DNA of 64,000 bases from Pseudomonas citri (GTDB lineage Bacteria > Pseudomonadota > Gammaproteobacteria > Pseudomonadales > Pseudomonadaceae): the NCBI RefSeq assembly GCF_025336485.1, contig NZ_JAODAB010000007.1, positions 1-64,000 of the forward strand, read 5' to 3'. Shown one piece after another: positions 36,698 through 46,322 of this stretch (within the stretch, counting starts at the first letter, position 1; every line of letters begins with the position of its first letter). Under the pieces are notes generated by a model that worked only from the letters and a program-made list of their open reading frames with translations, searched no databases and was not told the origin of the DNA. A program made the position numbers and the translations under genes.

Positions 36698-39100
36698 CTA
36701 GAGGCTCACCGTCTGCGGTTTGGGTTTGAGAAGGAAATGGGCCAGCGCGGGCACCAGGATCAGCGCCCCTACCATGTTCCAGATGAACATGAATCCCAGC
36801 AGGATGCCCATGTCGGCCTGGAACTTGATCGGCGACAGCACCCAGGTGGTCACGGCCACACCCAGGGTGATCCCGGTCATCACCACGACCTTTCCGGTCG
36901 ACAGCAGGGCCAGGTAATAGGCATTCGACAGGCTGGCGCCACTGCGCAGATGGGCGAGTGTCACGCTGAGGATATACAGCGCATAGTCCACGCCGATACC
37001 CACGCCCAAGGCGATCACCGGTAGGGTCGCGACCTTGACGCCAATGTTGAGCCCGACCATCAGGGCCTCACACAGTACGGAGGTCAGCATCAATGGCAAC
37101 ACTGTGCACACCACCGCACGCCAGGACCTGAACGTGATGAAGCACAGGGCAATGACCGCCGCGTACACCATGAACAGCATCTGCACGTTCGAGCGCTTCA
37201 CGACGATATTGGTGGCTGCCTCGATTCCGGCGTTACCCGCCGCGTTCAAGAACTGGATCTGATCGTTGTCATGGGTCGCCGCGAACTGTTCAACGGCCTG
37301 TACCACACGGGTCAGGGTGTCGGCCTTGTGATCGGAGAGATAGACATATACGGTCAGCAGGTCACAGTTCTGGTTGAACAGCTCCCGTGGTGCACGGGTG
37401 ATGATCGCGTTCAACAGCCCCTGGTTACGCGGTATCTCATACCAGGTCATGCTGCCTTCGTTCATGCCGGCGGCGGCCTGCTTGCTGAGGGCTGCCAGGG
37501 AGGTGGTGGACACCACTCCCGGCAATTGCTGGAGCTGTGCTTCCAGTGCATCGACCGAAACCAGTGTCTGGTAGTTGGCGCAATAGTACTGGGGCGTCTT
37601 TACCATCACCACATACTTGTCACTGCTGGCGGAAAAGCTGCTGACCATGAAGCGGTTGTCGGTGTTGTAGCGCGACTCGGGACGTAGCTCCGGCGCGCCG
37701 GGGTTCAGATCGCCGATCTTGACCTGAAGGCTGACTGCAAACCCCGCCGCCCCCAGCAGCACCGCGACGATGATTGCGCCACTGGCCCATTTGCGCTCGG
37801 TGAAGCGGTCCAGGAAGGCCCAGAACGGATGCCGGGCGTGACCGGCGTCCAGCCTCGAAAACCGCTCATTGGTCGCCTCCCGCTGGGCCGCCACCTTGCT
37901 GACGCCGGTGTAGGACAGCAGGATCGGCAACAAAATCAGATTGGTGAAAATCAGCGCCAGCACACCGAGGGTGGCAGTGATGGCCAGATCCTGGATCACC
38001 GGGATCTTGATGATCATCAGCACCGCAAATCCCACCGCGTCGGCCACCAGCGCCATCAACCCGGTCAGAAACAGTCGGCGGAAGGTAAAACGTGCCGCAA
38101 CCAGCTTGTTCGCACCACGTCCGATGTCCTGCATGATGCCGTTCATCTTCTGCGCACCGTGGCTCAGACCGATGGCGAACACCAGGAACGGGACCAGGAT
38201 CGAATAGGGATCCAGGTCAAACCCCAGGGTAGGCAGCAGGCCCAGCAACCAGACCACGGCAATGATCGAACACAACAGCACCAGCACCGTGCTGCGCACG
38301 CAGCGGGTGTACCAGAACAGCACCAGCCCGCAGATCACCAGGGTAGCGGCGAAGAACAGCTGCATCTGACGCATGCCATCGATCAGGTCGCCCACAACCT
38401 TGGCGAAACCGGTGATGTGGACCCGAATGTTATAGGTTTCGTATTTGGTCCGGATCTGTTCAAGCTGGTTGGACAGTGCGTTGTAATCCAGGGGTTTGCC
38501 GTCCTCCGAGGTACTTTCCTGAAGCGGTAGCAGCACAATGCTGGACTTGAAATTGGCAGCCACCAGTCGACCGACTTCACCCGATCTTTCGACGTTCTGT
38601 CGCACCTGTTCGAGGCTGCGAACCGAACCGTCGTAATCATCGGGAATCACCGGGCCGCCGTCGAAGCCTTGCTCGGTCACCCCAATCCAACGCGTCGCCG
38701 GGGTCCAGAGGGATTTCATGTAGGAACGATCGACCCCCGGCAGCAGGAACACTTCGTCGTTGATCTTCTTGACCGTCTCCAGGTAGCCCGCGTCGAAAAT
38801 GCTGCCTTGCCGAGCCTCGACTGCAATCCGCAAGGTATTGCCGCCCTCCCCCAACTGACCACGATTCTTCAGGTAGTTCTGTACATAGGGATGATCCGTG
38901 GGGATCATTTTTTCGAATGCGGCATTGAGCTTCAGGCCCAGCGCCTGATAGCCAAGCACCAGGCTGAGCAGCACACAGACGGCCAGGACGATACTGCGAT
39001 GATTGAACAACAACCGTTCGACCAGGGTACCGGAGGCAGGGTCAAACGGTGCCGATGCAAGTGCGGGCTGGTGTTCGGCAGAGCGAGTAAAACTGTTCAT
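36698..39100 (-). CDS. MMPL/RND-superfamily transporter
   Basis: The 800-residue protein has one N-terminal helix, a large periplasmic loop (about 60-250), a first MMPL membrane bundle (about 255-400), a second loop and a second bundle (about 640-790). A D-F-L-rich SSD-like core with GIGVDYALYILSVTLAHLRSG marks it as an MMPL/HpnN-type transporter of hydrophobic molecules, often lipids, rather than a drug efflux RND. ATGA overlap with the YCF48 gene. Substrate unknown. Confidence 0.86.
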   Translation of the reverse strand: MNSFTRSAEHQPALASAPFDPASGTLVERLLFNHRSIVLAVCVLLSLVLGYQALGLKLNAAFEKMIPTDHPYVQNYLKNRGQLGEGGNTLRIAVEARQGSIFDAGYLETVKKINDEVFLLPGVDRSYMKSLWTPATRWIGVTEQGFDGGPVIPDDYDGSVRSLEQVRQNVERSGEVGRLVAANFKSSIVLLPLQESTSEDGKPLDYNALSNQLEQIRTKYETYNIRVHITGFAKVVGDLIDGMRQMQLFFAATLVICGLVLFWYTRCVRSTVLVLLCSIIAVVWLLGLLPTLGFDLDPYSILVPFLVFAIGLSHGAQKMNGIMQDIGRGANKLVAARFTFRRLFLTGLMALVADAVGFAVLMIIKIPVIQDLAITATLGVLALIFTNLILLPILLSYTGVSKVAAQREATNERFSRLDAGHARHPFWAFLDRFTERKWASGAIIVAVLLGAAGFAVSLQVKIGDLNPGAPELRPESRYNTDNRFMVSSFSASSDKYVVMVKTPQYYCANYQTLVSVDALEAQLQQLPGVVSTTSLAALSKQAAAGMNEGSMTWYEIPRNQGLLNAIITRAPRELFNQNCDLLTVYVYLSDHKADTLTRVVQAVEQFAATHDNDQIQFLNAAGNAGIEAATNIVVKRSNVQMLFMVYAAVIALCFITFRSWRAVVCTVLPLMLTSVLCEALMVGLNIGVKVATLPVIALGVGIGVDYALYILSVTLAHLRSGASLSNAYYLALLSTGKVVVMTGITLGVAVTTWVLSPIKFQADMGILLGFMFIWNMVGALILVPALAHFLLKPKPQTVSL

Positions 39101-40188
39101 TGTTGCGGCTCCGACGGTTCCACTTGAATAGGTGACGACAGCATGCCCCGCGAACTGCTGATGATGAGCTCACCATTCGCCGCTTGCGCCATGCCCGTGA
39201 AGTAACCTGGTTGAGGTATTGGCAGCGTGACCGCTTTGTCATGGCCGTCGGCAAAGCGCAGCACCCTGCCCGATTCGTCCGCCAACAGAACCGAGTCATT
39301 CTCCAAGCGCAAACCGCTGGTCAGTGTCACTGGTTCCAGGGTATCGAGACGCTGCCAGGTATCGCCGCGATCTCGCGATTCAAATGCGTTGCCCCGCAGC
39401 CCGAACATCAGCAGCGCATGTTTCGCGCTGGCCTGCAGCCCGAAAATGGTGCCCTCATAGGGCGAGGTCAGCGGCTCGAAGGTCCGCCCGTCATCGCTTG
39501 AGCGCAGCAAGACCCCTTGCTCGCCAGCGATAAAGGTATCCGCCCCAACCCGCTGGATGCTGTAGAGGTGCAGCCCGGAGGGGTTGTCGATAGCGGACCG
39601 GATCGACTGCCAACTGGCCCCGCCGTCATGGGTGACGAAAGCCAGACCATAGGCACCCACCACCCAACCATTACGTGCGTCGAGGAAAAGCACGTCGAGA
39701 AAGGGTTTGTCCGGCCCTTCTTCCACCAACTGCCGCGCCTGTTCCAGACCTTGCGCGGCCTGCTCACCGGTTGCTCCGCTGGCCTGGTCCAGCTCTATCC
39801 GGGCCGCCTGGACACCATCGAGCTGCTTCTCCCAGGTCAGGCCGCCATCGCGACTGTGCAGGACTATCCCGGCATGCCCCACCGCCCAACCGAGGTTGGC
39901 ATCGATGAAGCGGACCTTGACCAGTGTCATGCTGACCGGGGAGCTGACTTGCTTCCAGGTAACGCCGTTGTCCTGGGAGACGATGATGAAGCCTCTTTCG
40001 CCAACGGCCACCAAACGTTGCCCCGCACGCGCAACGCTGAGCATGACCGATTGCGTCGCCATTGTGCTGATGATCGCGGGTTGATCCGGCAACTCGCTGG
40101 TTTGCGCCACGACTGGAGGACCGTAGAGCGTCGCCATCCCCAGGCTGACAATCAATGCCCGCAAGGGACGTATACAGGAAGTACGCAT
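39097..40188 (-). CDS. YCF48/WD40-like repeat exported protein
   Basis: A 363-residue protein with signal peptide (IVSLGMATLYGPPVVAQ) followed by repeated units such as GVTWKQV, GLTWEKQ, GASWQSI and GDTWQRL: the sialidase-like beta-propeller of the YCF48 family. Periplasmic, often encoded beside MMPL permeases as here. The frame extends upstream, but the signal peptide supports the ATG at 40188. Its role is unknown. Confidence 0.85.
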   Translation of the reverse strand: MRTSCIRPLRALIVSLGMATLYGPPVVAQTSELPDQPAIISTMATQSVMLSVARAGQRLVAVGERGFIIVSQDNGVTWKQVSSPVSMTLVKVRFIDANLGWAVGHAGIVLHSRDGGLTWEKQLDGVQAARIELDQASGATGEQAAQGLEQARQLVEEGPDKPFLDVLFLDARNGWVVGAYGLAFVTHDGGASWQSIRSAIDNPSGLHLYSIQRVGADTFIAGEQGVLLRSSDDGRTFEPLTSPYEGTIFGLQASAKHALLMFGLRGNAFESRDRGDTWQRLDTLEPVTLTSGLRLENDSVLLADESGRVLRFADGHDKAVTLPIPQPGYFTGMAQAANGELIISSSRGMLSSPIQVEPSEPQQ

Positions 40189-40275
40189 GTCAGGACCTCG
40201 TTGATGCCATTCACGAAAGCGGCGACCAGGCACCGCCCCCAGGAAAACAAATGTATTGGCAAGCTGCTGCGAGGC

Positions 40276-41628
40276 TCAGCGAACCGATCCGGAGGCCACT
40301 GCCGTACCGGTGAAGAAGTTCTCGGCCTTGCGCGGGATGACGCTGTAGGTTTCCCCGTTCAGCCCCTGCACCACGCTGTAGGTCTTGGCCTGCAGGTTGT
40401 AGATGACCACCGGTTTGACCACCACTGCGGGGATCGCCGGCACTACGAACGGCAACACCTGGGAGACGCGCCACAGCTTGCCTTCGGCGTCGTAGCCATC
40501 CACCAGGGCAATCGTCCAGCTGTCTTCATCGATGAAGAATCGGCGCTTGGGCACCGCATGCCGCTTGCCCGGCGCCACCGTGGCTTCCAGCTCCCAGACA
40601 CGGTGCAGTTCCCAACGCAACTTGTCCGGATTGAGGTGATTGGCGACAAACACGTCGTCGCGTTTCTCGGCATGGAACTTGTTGTCGTTGTAAGGGATGT
40701 ACAACTCCTTCTTGCCGACCAGTTTCCAGTCGTAGCGATCCGGGTGACCGATGAAACCGTGCACTTCATCGAAGTAGTTGGCGCCTGATGCCACGAAGTC
40801 CGGCGTGTCATAGCCGACGGTCGGCGCACGCCGCACCCGACGTTGTCCCACCAGGTACTGCCAGGCCTGCCGAGGCTCCTCGGCATTGATGCCATCGTGG
40901 GTTACCAGCGACTCACCGGCCTTGAACGGTGGTTCGCTCGTCAGGAAACGCAACAGTGCATACTCGCCCGACCATTTATCCACGGCGCCGTCCTTGTAGT
41001 AGTACGGATACTGCCAGTTCTCCACGCCACGGCTGGCCAGCGTCCGGGTTCCGTCGCTGTTGCCGATGATGTTGGCGTAGCCCATCTGTATGGATTCGGC
41101 TTCGACCCGCAGCAGGAAATTCCAGATGACCTCATTGCCGGTTTTTGGGATCGGGAACGGGATGCCACCGTAGCACCCTTCGACCGACAGGCCGTTGCTG
41201 GTGGTCTTGCAACGAGTGGCATTGGCAAAGGTGTTTTGATAGACGCTGTCCGGCGCCGCCGCGCTGCGGTGGGTCGGGTAGACATCGAGATGGAAGGTAT
41301 CGGGGTATTTGGCCAGCAGGGCCTTGGTGCCCTCACTCAGCTTGTCCGCGTATTGGGCTGCGTTCTTTGCAGTGATCTGCAACACCGGTTTCTCCCCAGG
41401 GAACGGATCGGCCGGCACATCACCGAACTTGGCACCAGCGATGTCCTTGGTCAACCCACCGGTCCAGGCCGGGATGGAGCCGTCGGCATTACCGGCTTTT
41501 TCAGCGCCCATGGGCGTCAGGGTGGTTTTGAGTTTCGCCGCCTCGTCGGGGTTGACCGCCGCCGAGGCGATACCGATGGACAGGGAGATCGACAGCGTGG
41601 ACAGCAACAGCAATTTGATTTTTGTCAT
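40276..41628 (-). CDS. DUF1329 family exported protein
   Basis: A 450-residue protein with a signal peptide (to about AASA, residue 23) and the usual DUF1329 sequence; DUF1329 has a lipoprotein-carrier-like (LolA/LolB) fold in structural predictions, so it may ferry a hydrophobic molecule through the periplasm. Nearly always paired with DUF1302, as here. Operon with the gene upstream at a 24-base gap. Confidence 0.85.
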   Translation of the reverse strand: MTKIKLLLLSTLSISLSIGIASAAVNPDEAAKLKTTLTPMGAEKAGNADGSIPAWTGGLTKDIAGAKFGDVPADPFPGEKPVLQITAKNAAQYADKLSEGTKALLAKYPDTFHLDVYPTHRSAAAPDSVYQNTFANATRCKTTSNGLSVEGCYGGIPFPIPKTGNEVIWNFLLRVEAESIQMGYANIIGNSDGTRTLASRGVENWQYPYYYKDGAVDKWSGEYALLRFLTSEPPFKAGESLVTHDGINAEEPRQAWQYLVGQRRVRRAPTVGYDTPDFVASGANYFDEVHGFIGHPDRYDWKLVGKKELYIPYNDNKFHAEKRDDVFVANHLNPDKLRWELHRVWELEATVAPGKRHAVPKRRFFIDEDSWTIALVDGYDAEGKLWRVSQVLPFVVPAIPAVVVKPVVIYNLQAKTYSVVQGLNGETYSVIPRKAENFFTGTAVASGSVR

Positions 41629-41652
41629 TATCAGGGCCCGCCTGTTTTTTGC

Positions 41653-43305
41653 TTAAAAGGTTCGCTGGATCGAGAACGCAACGAAGTCCCGGTCTTTCAT
41701 GTTTTGCTGATAGGTGAAGGAGTTGGCGGAGTTGATGACCGGTCCGGCCTCACCGAAGAAATTGGTGTAGCTCAGCGACGCATACCATTGCTTCTTGTAA
41801 TCGGCCTTGAGGCCCAGGGTCAGGTCACCGCCATGTTCCGGGCCGAACGCCTGGGGTGTCACGGAGGAGCGTCCGGACGGGTTGTAGCCGACAGTGATCG
41901 GCGTCTGCACATCGACGCCAGGGAAGACCTGGAAGTACTGCGGTTCAAAGGTGAAGCGCAGGGCGAACGCATCGCGCGTCGTATTCGGATCCAGTTGGTC
42001 GGCGTTCTTGGTGACACTCAGGCGCCGATTGAACGCCAGCTCACCCACCAGCGACGCACCGTCCCACAGGGCCGAGCCGCCATAGACATTGATCATCGAC
42101 ACCTGGGCATGCCAGGACCGGCCAATGGGATATGCCGGGTTGGAATCGTTGTCCGCATCCATTCCGGTAATGATCGTTCCACCCACTCCCGCCAGCGGCG
42201 TATCGAGCCGGATCGAGGTTTCGCCAGCGATGTTGCTCTCGCCCACCTGGGTGCTGAAGCTGGCGCCGAAAACCTTGATGTCCTCGGGGTAGACATTAAT
42301 GAACGAATCGTCGGCACCCGGTACCAGCGCGGACGGACGGAAGTAGAACACCGGGGTCTTCTCGTGATACTTCGCGGCATAGAAACCGAATTCCCAGTCT
42401 TCGAGAGCGAACTTCAACTGAGCGCCGAATTGCCCGGAATCCCGTGCATCCTTGTCCTTGCCGTGATGCAGTACGCCGGTAGGAAAGAACACCTGCTCCC
42501 CACCTTCACCGACAAAGTCCGCACCACTGAAGTAGCTGCCCGCCGCGGGCAAACGGGTCTTGTTCCATTCGAACTGGTAGTAGGCACCCACGCTCACCGT
42601 GTCGTTCAACTGCCAGTTGCCCGACACTTGCTTGGTGGGCATCAGGATTTCCTTGAACTGCGAGCCCGGTACCGATTGCAGCTTGACCAGGTCGACGGTG
42701 GACTGGGCATTGGCAATTCCGTTGGCACCGAAGAACAGGCTTTCGCCATAGATCTGCGTGAACTGGCCGAGCCGCCCGGACAACGTGGTGGTGCCAATGT
42801 CCCTTGAGCCATAGACAAAGGCATCGAGGATCTCGGTTTTCTGACCGTGGAGCCGGCGAGTGTCGCTGGTGAACTCGTCGTGATCGACGCTCACGGCGTT
42901 GGCGGTGCCCGGCGAATCGTTGTCGTTGTGCTGGTTGTAGACGCTGTCGTACCAGGACGCCGCGCTGAGGCGCGCACCGACGTCTTTGTACTTGATATCG
43001 AGCTCGGACAGGATATCCAGGCGATTGGAAATGAGGCCGCGGTCGAAATTGCGGTCGCCATCGTCCAGGTTGGGGTTGCTGTTGGAGGTTCCGGGCCCCG
43101 CGGCCACCTTGTGGTCTAGTTTGTTCACGCGCCACGCGTTGCTGTATTTGATCGTGTTGTCCCAGGTCGCCGAAAGATCCGGGTTGCCTGTGTCGATCTG
43201 AAAGGCATGTACCTGCGTCGAGAGGCTCAGCATTACCGTTGCGCTGACGGCGCAGGCAAGGCCGGACACCGGCAACGGGCAAAACCGCTGATTGGCTGTT
43301 TTCAT
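41653..43305 (-). CDS. DUF1302 family outer-membrane beta-barrel protein
   Basis: A 550-residue protein with a signal peptide (cleaved near VHAFQ) and alternating hydrophobic strands ending in the aromatic FVAFSIQRTF, typical of a C-terminal outer membrane barrel strand. It is the first gene of the operon DUF1302-DUF1329-YCF48-MMPL-FMN reductase. It is divergent from the GntR gene, separated by the 326-base regulatory gap. Confidence 0.86.
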   Translation of the reverse strand: MKTANQRFCPLPVSGLACAVSATVMLSLSTQVHAFQIDTGNPDLSATWDNTIKYSNAWRVNKLDHKVAAGPGTSNSNPNLDDGDRNFDRGLISNRLDILSELDIKYKDVGARLSAASWYDSVYNQHNDNDSPGTANAVSVDHDEFTSDTRRLHGQKTEILDAFVYGSRDIGTTTLSGRLGQFTQIYGESLFFGANGIANAQSTVDLVKLQSVPGSQFKEILMPTKQVSGNWQLNDTVSVGAYYQFEWNKTRLPAAGSYFSGADFVGEGGEQVFFPTGVLHHGKDKDARDSGQFGAQLKFALEDWEFGFYAAKYHEKTPVFYFRPSALVPGADDSFINVYPEDIKVFGASFSTQVGESNIAGETSIRLDTPLAGVGGTIITGMDADNDSNPAYPIGRSWHAQVSMINVYGGSALWDGASLVGELAFNRRLSVTKNADQLDPNTTRDAFALRFTFEPQYFQVFPGVDVQTPITVGYNPSGRSSVTPQAFGPEHGGDLTLGLKADYKKQWYASLSYTNFFGEAGPVINSANSFTYQQNMKDRDFVAFSIQRTF

Positions 43306-43391
43306 GAGATGTTCCTGTTTTTTTGTTTTTGTAGAAGGTCATCCATTCACGGCGCTTACCGTGAAGATTGCAGGTACCGCTCCTCCAATTA

Positions 43392-43608
43392 TTATGCGCA
43401 AAACATATTTTTCTACACTTAAAAACACTTTGTGCACAAAAACTAATCCTGCACAAATTCAAAGTCAAGGGGATTCAGCCGAGGTATTTGCATCGGCTTC
43501 GGGAGGGTTCAAGAGAGAAAGGACCTAAGGGTTCTCTGCTGCCTGAATGATTGAGGAAAAAAATCCGTCGACACGAGACCTTTGCACTAAACTGTTTTTT
43601 GCGCATAA
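43392..43608. promoter_or_regulatory. operator cluster between DUF1302 operon and GntR gene
   Basis: Within the 326-base gap (43306-43631) lie TTATGCGCAAAA at 43392-43403, its exact reverse complement TTTTGCGCATAA at 43597-43608, the palindrome TTTGTGCACAAA at 43429-43440 and TGCACAAA at 43450-43457. The pattern TTNTGCRCAAAA recurs at 47792 before the other operon, so it is a plausible operator of the adjacent GntR regulator. I see nothing else in the gap. Confidence 0.7.
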
Positions 43609-43631
43609 AATCCGTTTAATGCAAATTCAGG

Positions 43632-44330
43632 ATGACTCCGACCATGATTCTCCCCCCAGGCACGCCGCTGATTGATGTCGCGTTGACCAAGATGAAGAAA
43701 GCGATCGTTTGCTGTGAGCTGGCCCCAGGCGAGAAGCTCAAGGTCGCTGAGCTTTCCAAGACCTACGGGCTCAGCAGCTCGCCGATTCGCGAAGCACTCA
43801 ATCGGCTGACCCAGGATGGCGTGGTGGAAGCCAGCGATAACAAAGGCTTCAGGGTCGCGCCCATTTCAGCCACTGACTTTCGTGACATCACCCGCATGCG
43901 CTGCCTGCTGGAATGCGAGGCGCTGAGTGATGCCATCCAGTACGGTGACGATGAATGGGAAGCGGACGTCCTGGGTGCTTTTCATCGACTGAACCTGATC
44001 GAAAAAAAACTCGGCAGCGGTGCGCTGGTGCTCGATGATGAATGGTCGGCCCGCCACAAGGCTTTCCACTTCGCGCTGTTCGCGGCCTGCCCGTCACCGC
44101 TGCTGCTGAAGATGATCGACTCGCTGTTTGACCGTGCCGAGCGCTACCGGCGCTTTTCCGCCCAGCAACGCACCACCCAGCGACACAAGGGCAATGAGCA
44201 CCAGGTGTTGATGGAGGCTGCCTTGGGGCGTGATCGTGAAAAAGCGGTGACCCTGTTGCGCGATCACATCCAGGAAACCCTGGGGCGAATCGTCGAGGCC
44301 ATCGAGCGCCGGCAAGCCACGCTTCAGTAA
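43632..44330 (+). CDS. GntR-family (FadR/FCD subfamily) transcriptional regulator
   Basis: A 232-residue regulator with an N-terminal winged HTH (LKVAELSKTYGLSSSPIREALNRLTQDGVVEA) and a C-terminal FCD ligand domain. Metal-site residues of FCD proteins are probably E93 or D-type acids and histidines near HKAFHFALFAACPSP and GNEHQVLMEAAL. It sits divergent to the DUF1302 operon and likely controls it and the hydroxylase cluster. The start may be 43632 or 43644. Confidence 0.88.
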   Translation: MTPTMILPPGTPLIDVALTKMKKAIVCCELAPGEKLKVAELSKTYGLSSSPIREALNRLTQDGVVEASDNKGFRVAPISATDFRDITRMRCLLECEALSDAIQYGDDEWEADVLGAFHRLNLIEKKLGSGALVLDDEWSARHKAFHFALFAACPSPLLLKMIDSLFDRAERYRRFSAQQRTTQRHKGNEHQVLMEAALGRDREKAVTLLRDHIQETLGRIVEAIERRQATLQ

Positions 44331-44350
44331 GCCGATCCGCCCCTGCTGGA

Positions 44351-44407
44351 AAGGCCCTTCGCCGCGCACTGCTTTCGTGGACAGTGCGTAGCGCAGGGCC
44401 TTTTTTC
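44351..44407 (+). terminator. Rho-independent terminator after the GntR gene
   Basis: Long hairpin: outer arms AAGGCCCT / AGGGCCTT and inner arms GCGCACTG / CAGTGCGT, ending in TTTTTTCTT. It closes the GntR transcript before the MITE. Confidence 0.82.
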
Positions 44408-44410
44408 TTA

Positions 44411-44575
44411 CTAGTGGCCTGTACGGTTAATTCGAGTACTCAAATTCGAGTGCCAGGACTTGTCAGGCAAGGCGCCATGACGAGTCGTAGCCTCGCTACG
44501 GCGAGGAATGGCAACGCAGTCCGGCAAGTCCTGGCGCCGAAGTTGAGTAAACGAATTAGCCACACAGGCCACTAG
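44411..44575. mobile_element. 165-bp palindromic MITE-like element with CTAG ends
   Basis: The ends are CTAGTGGCCTGT (44411) and ACAGGCCACTAG (to 44575). The two halves are near-perfect inverted copies for about 70 bases (AATTCG, ACTCAA, GCCAGGACTTG in both), and the centre forms CGTAGC / GCTACG. There is no open reading frame. The repeated CTAG fits the YTAR target duplication of the IS5 group, so this is probably a non-autonomous IS derivative. The right CTAG supplies the stop codon of the monooxygenase gene. Confidence 0.8.
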
Positions 44576-46209
44576 CTCAAGGCCTGGGCAAACCTGATGG
44601 TCTCATCGCCACCCTGCTGCTTCGAAGTCTGTTCCGACCGCCTGCCCCAAAGCGCAAGCTCCATCCCCTCGAGCAGTTCCATGGCCCAGGCCACGGTCAC
44701 CGCACCGCCATACACGTAGTGGTCCGGTCGCACGATCACCACATTGCAACCTCTGCGCTCCAACCACTGAGCCAACAGTCCATCGACTTCCTGGTAATCA
44801 TCGGCCGTACGCGTCCCGGCCTGCCCCACATCGACCAGCCGTACCACATGAATCGGCAGCCCCTTGAGCGCCTGGCTGCTGCGCAGGCAGCGGAGCAAGG
44901 CGCTGGCATCGAACCCCGGCGCAATAACCACGCGAAATGACTGACCGGTAAACTCATCGAGCAAGGCTCGCTTGCCCGTATGATTGATGACCATCGGTTG
45001 CGGAAACAACTCGCCGGCCGGTGCGACGTGGGCGATAAAACCTTCGGTCAATCCCGGAATCAGCGACTGGCGGACGATCCCGCCGGGATTTTCCTGCATC
45101 TGCTGGATCAACCGCGCATCCCGGAGTGCCGCCCTGTCCTTGTCACGCTCACAGATCACCCCACCAAACTCCTTGGCCGCCATCGTGGTCTGGCGGACAT
45201 GAGGGACACGTTCAGTCTGGTAGGTATCCAGAAACGCCGGGGCGGCCAGCCCGCCTTTGACCAGCGCCAGTTTCCAGACCAGGTTCAAGGCGTCGCGAAT
45301 CCCCTGGCACATGCCTTGCGCCAGGAACGGCGGGGTCATATGAGCCGCATCGCCGAGAAAGAACACCCGGTCGGCTCGCCACTGTTCAAGAATCAAGGCA
45401 TGGAACCGGTACGCCGAGGCTCGCCAGAGCTGGTAATCGCTCTCAGGCAACCAGCGAGCGATCAGCTTCCTGATCGTTTCCGGCTGGGAGATCTCCGACG
45501 GCTGCTCATCCGGGTTGATCATGAACTCCCAGCGGCGATGTCGACCGGGACCGACCACAAAAGTGCACGGCCGGGCCAGTTCGCAGAATTGCACATTGGT
45601 TTGAGGCAGGTGTTCGCCCGCCCCTTCATTGAGGATGACATCGACCACCAGCCACGGTTCGTCGAACGCCAGGTCTTCCATTTTCAAGCCCAGGCGGCTA
45701 CGGATCTGGCTGGTGCCGCCGTCACACGCCAGTACATGGGTCGCCGTCACGGTTCGCTCGACGCCATCCTTGCCGCGGATACGCACCGCAGCATTGGCTT
45801 CGGCGGCGTCCACCGACAGCACTTCGGAGCCAAGCTCGACGGTGACCGATTCGCAACTGGCTATCCGGGCCCGAAGCGCCCGCTCCACCGGCGGCTGCGA
45901 GAAAACATAGTTGGGTGCCCAGCCCAGTGGAAAAGGCGGCTGGGCAGCATCGATACGTTTGATCAACTGCGAACCGGTGGTGCGGTATTCCGAAGGACGG
46001 TAAGGCATGACGTGTTCGGCAATGTCATCTGCCAGGCCTATGTTGCCCAGGACACGCATCACTTCATGATCAAAGCCCATGGCCCGCGGGTTGGCGTACA
46101 CCGTTTCGGACTTGTCCACCACCAGGGCGTCGAGCCCCCACATGCCGGCCAGGTTGGCGCACAGGGCGCCCACCGGTCCCATTCCAACAATGATGACATC
46201 GTAGTCCAT
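44572..46209 (-). CDS. FAD-dependent aromatic monooxygenase (MhpA-like)
   Basis: A 545-residue class A flavin monooxygenase: the GxGxxG-type fingerprint DVIIVGMGPVGALCA at the start, the DG motif near VLACDGGTSQIRSRLG and the FAD ribityl motif FFLGDAAHMTPPFLAQGMCQGIRDALNL. It is closest in layout to 3-(3-hydroxyphenyl)propionate hydroxylase. It would hydroxylate a phenolic ring using NADH and O2. Last gene of a three-gene minus operon. The stop codon TAG lies in the MITE edge. Confidence 0.85.
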   Translation of the reverse strand: MDYDVIIVGMGPVGALCANLAGMWGLDALVVDKSETVYANPRAMGFDHEVMRVLGNIGLADDIAEHVMPYRPSEYRTTGSQLIKRIDAAQPPFPLGWAPNYVFSQPPVERALRARIASCESVTVELGSEVLSVDAAEANAAVRIRGKDGVERTVTATHVLACDGGTSQIRSRLGLKMEDLAFDEPWLVVDVILNEGAGEHLPQTNVQFCELARPCTFVVGPGRHRRWEFMINPDEQPSEISQPETIRKLIARWLPESDYQLWRASAYRFHALILEQWRADRVFFLGDAAHMTPPFLAQGMCQGIRDALNLVWKLALVKGGLAAPAFLDTYQTERVPHVRQTTMAAKEFGGVICERDKDRAALRDARLIQQMQENPGGIVRQSLIPGLTEGFIAHVAPAGELFPQPMVINHTGKRALLDEFTGQSFRVVIAPGFDASALLRCLRSSQALKGLPIHVVRLVDVGQAGTRTADDYQEVDGLLAQWLERRGCNVVIVRPDHYVYGGAVTVAWAMELLEGMELALWGRRSEQTSKQQGGDETIRFAQALS

Positions 46210-46322
46210 CGTCTACTCCGCTTCTTGTTCTTGTCGATTGCCGGTTGATCAACGCAGGCATTCATCAACCGGGCTTCATCTGTAGCGAGCGAAACAGGTG
46301 CCGGACCTGTTCCCGGCCATGA

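Noticed and set aside
43429..43457. TTTGTGCACAAA palindrome as a CRP-type site
   Set aside because: The spacing does not fit TGTGA-N6-TCACA, and the repeated use before two operons fits the local GntR regulator better.
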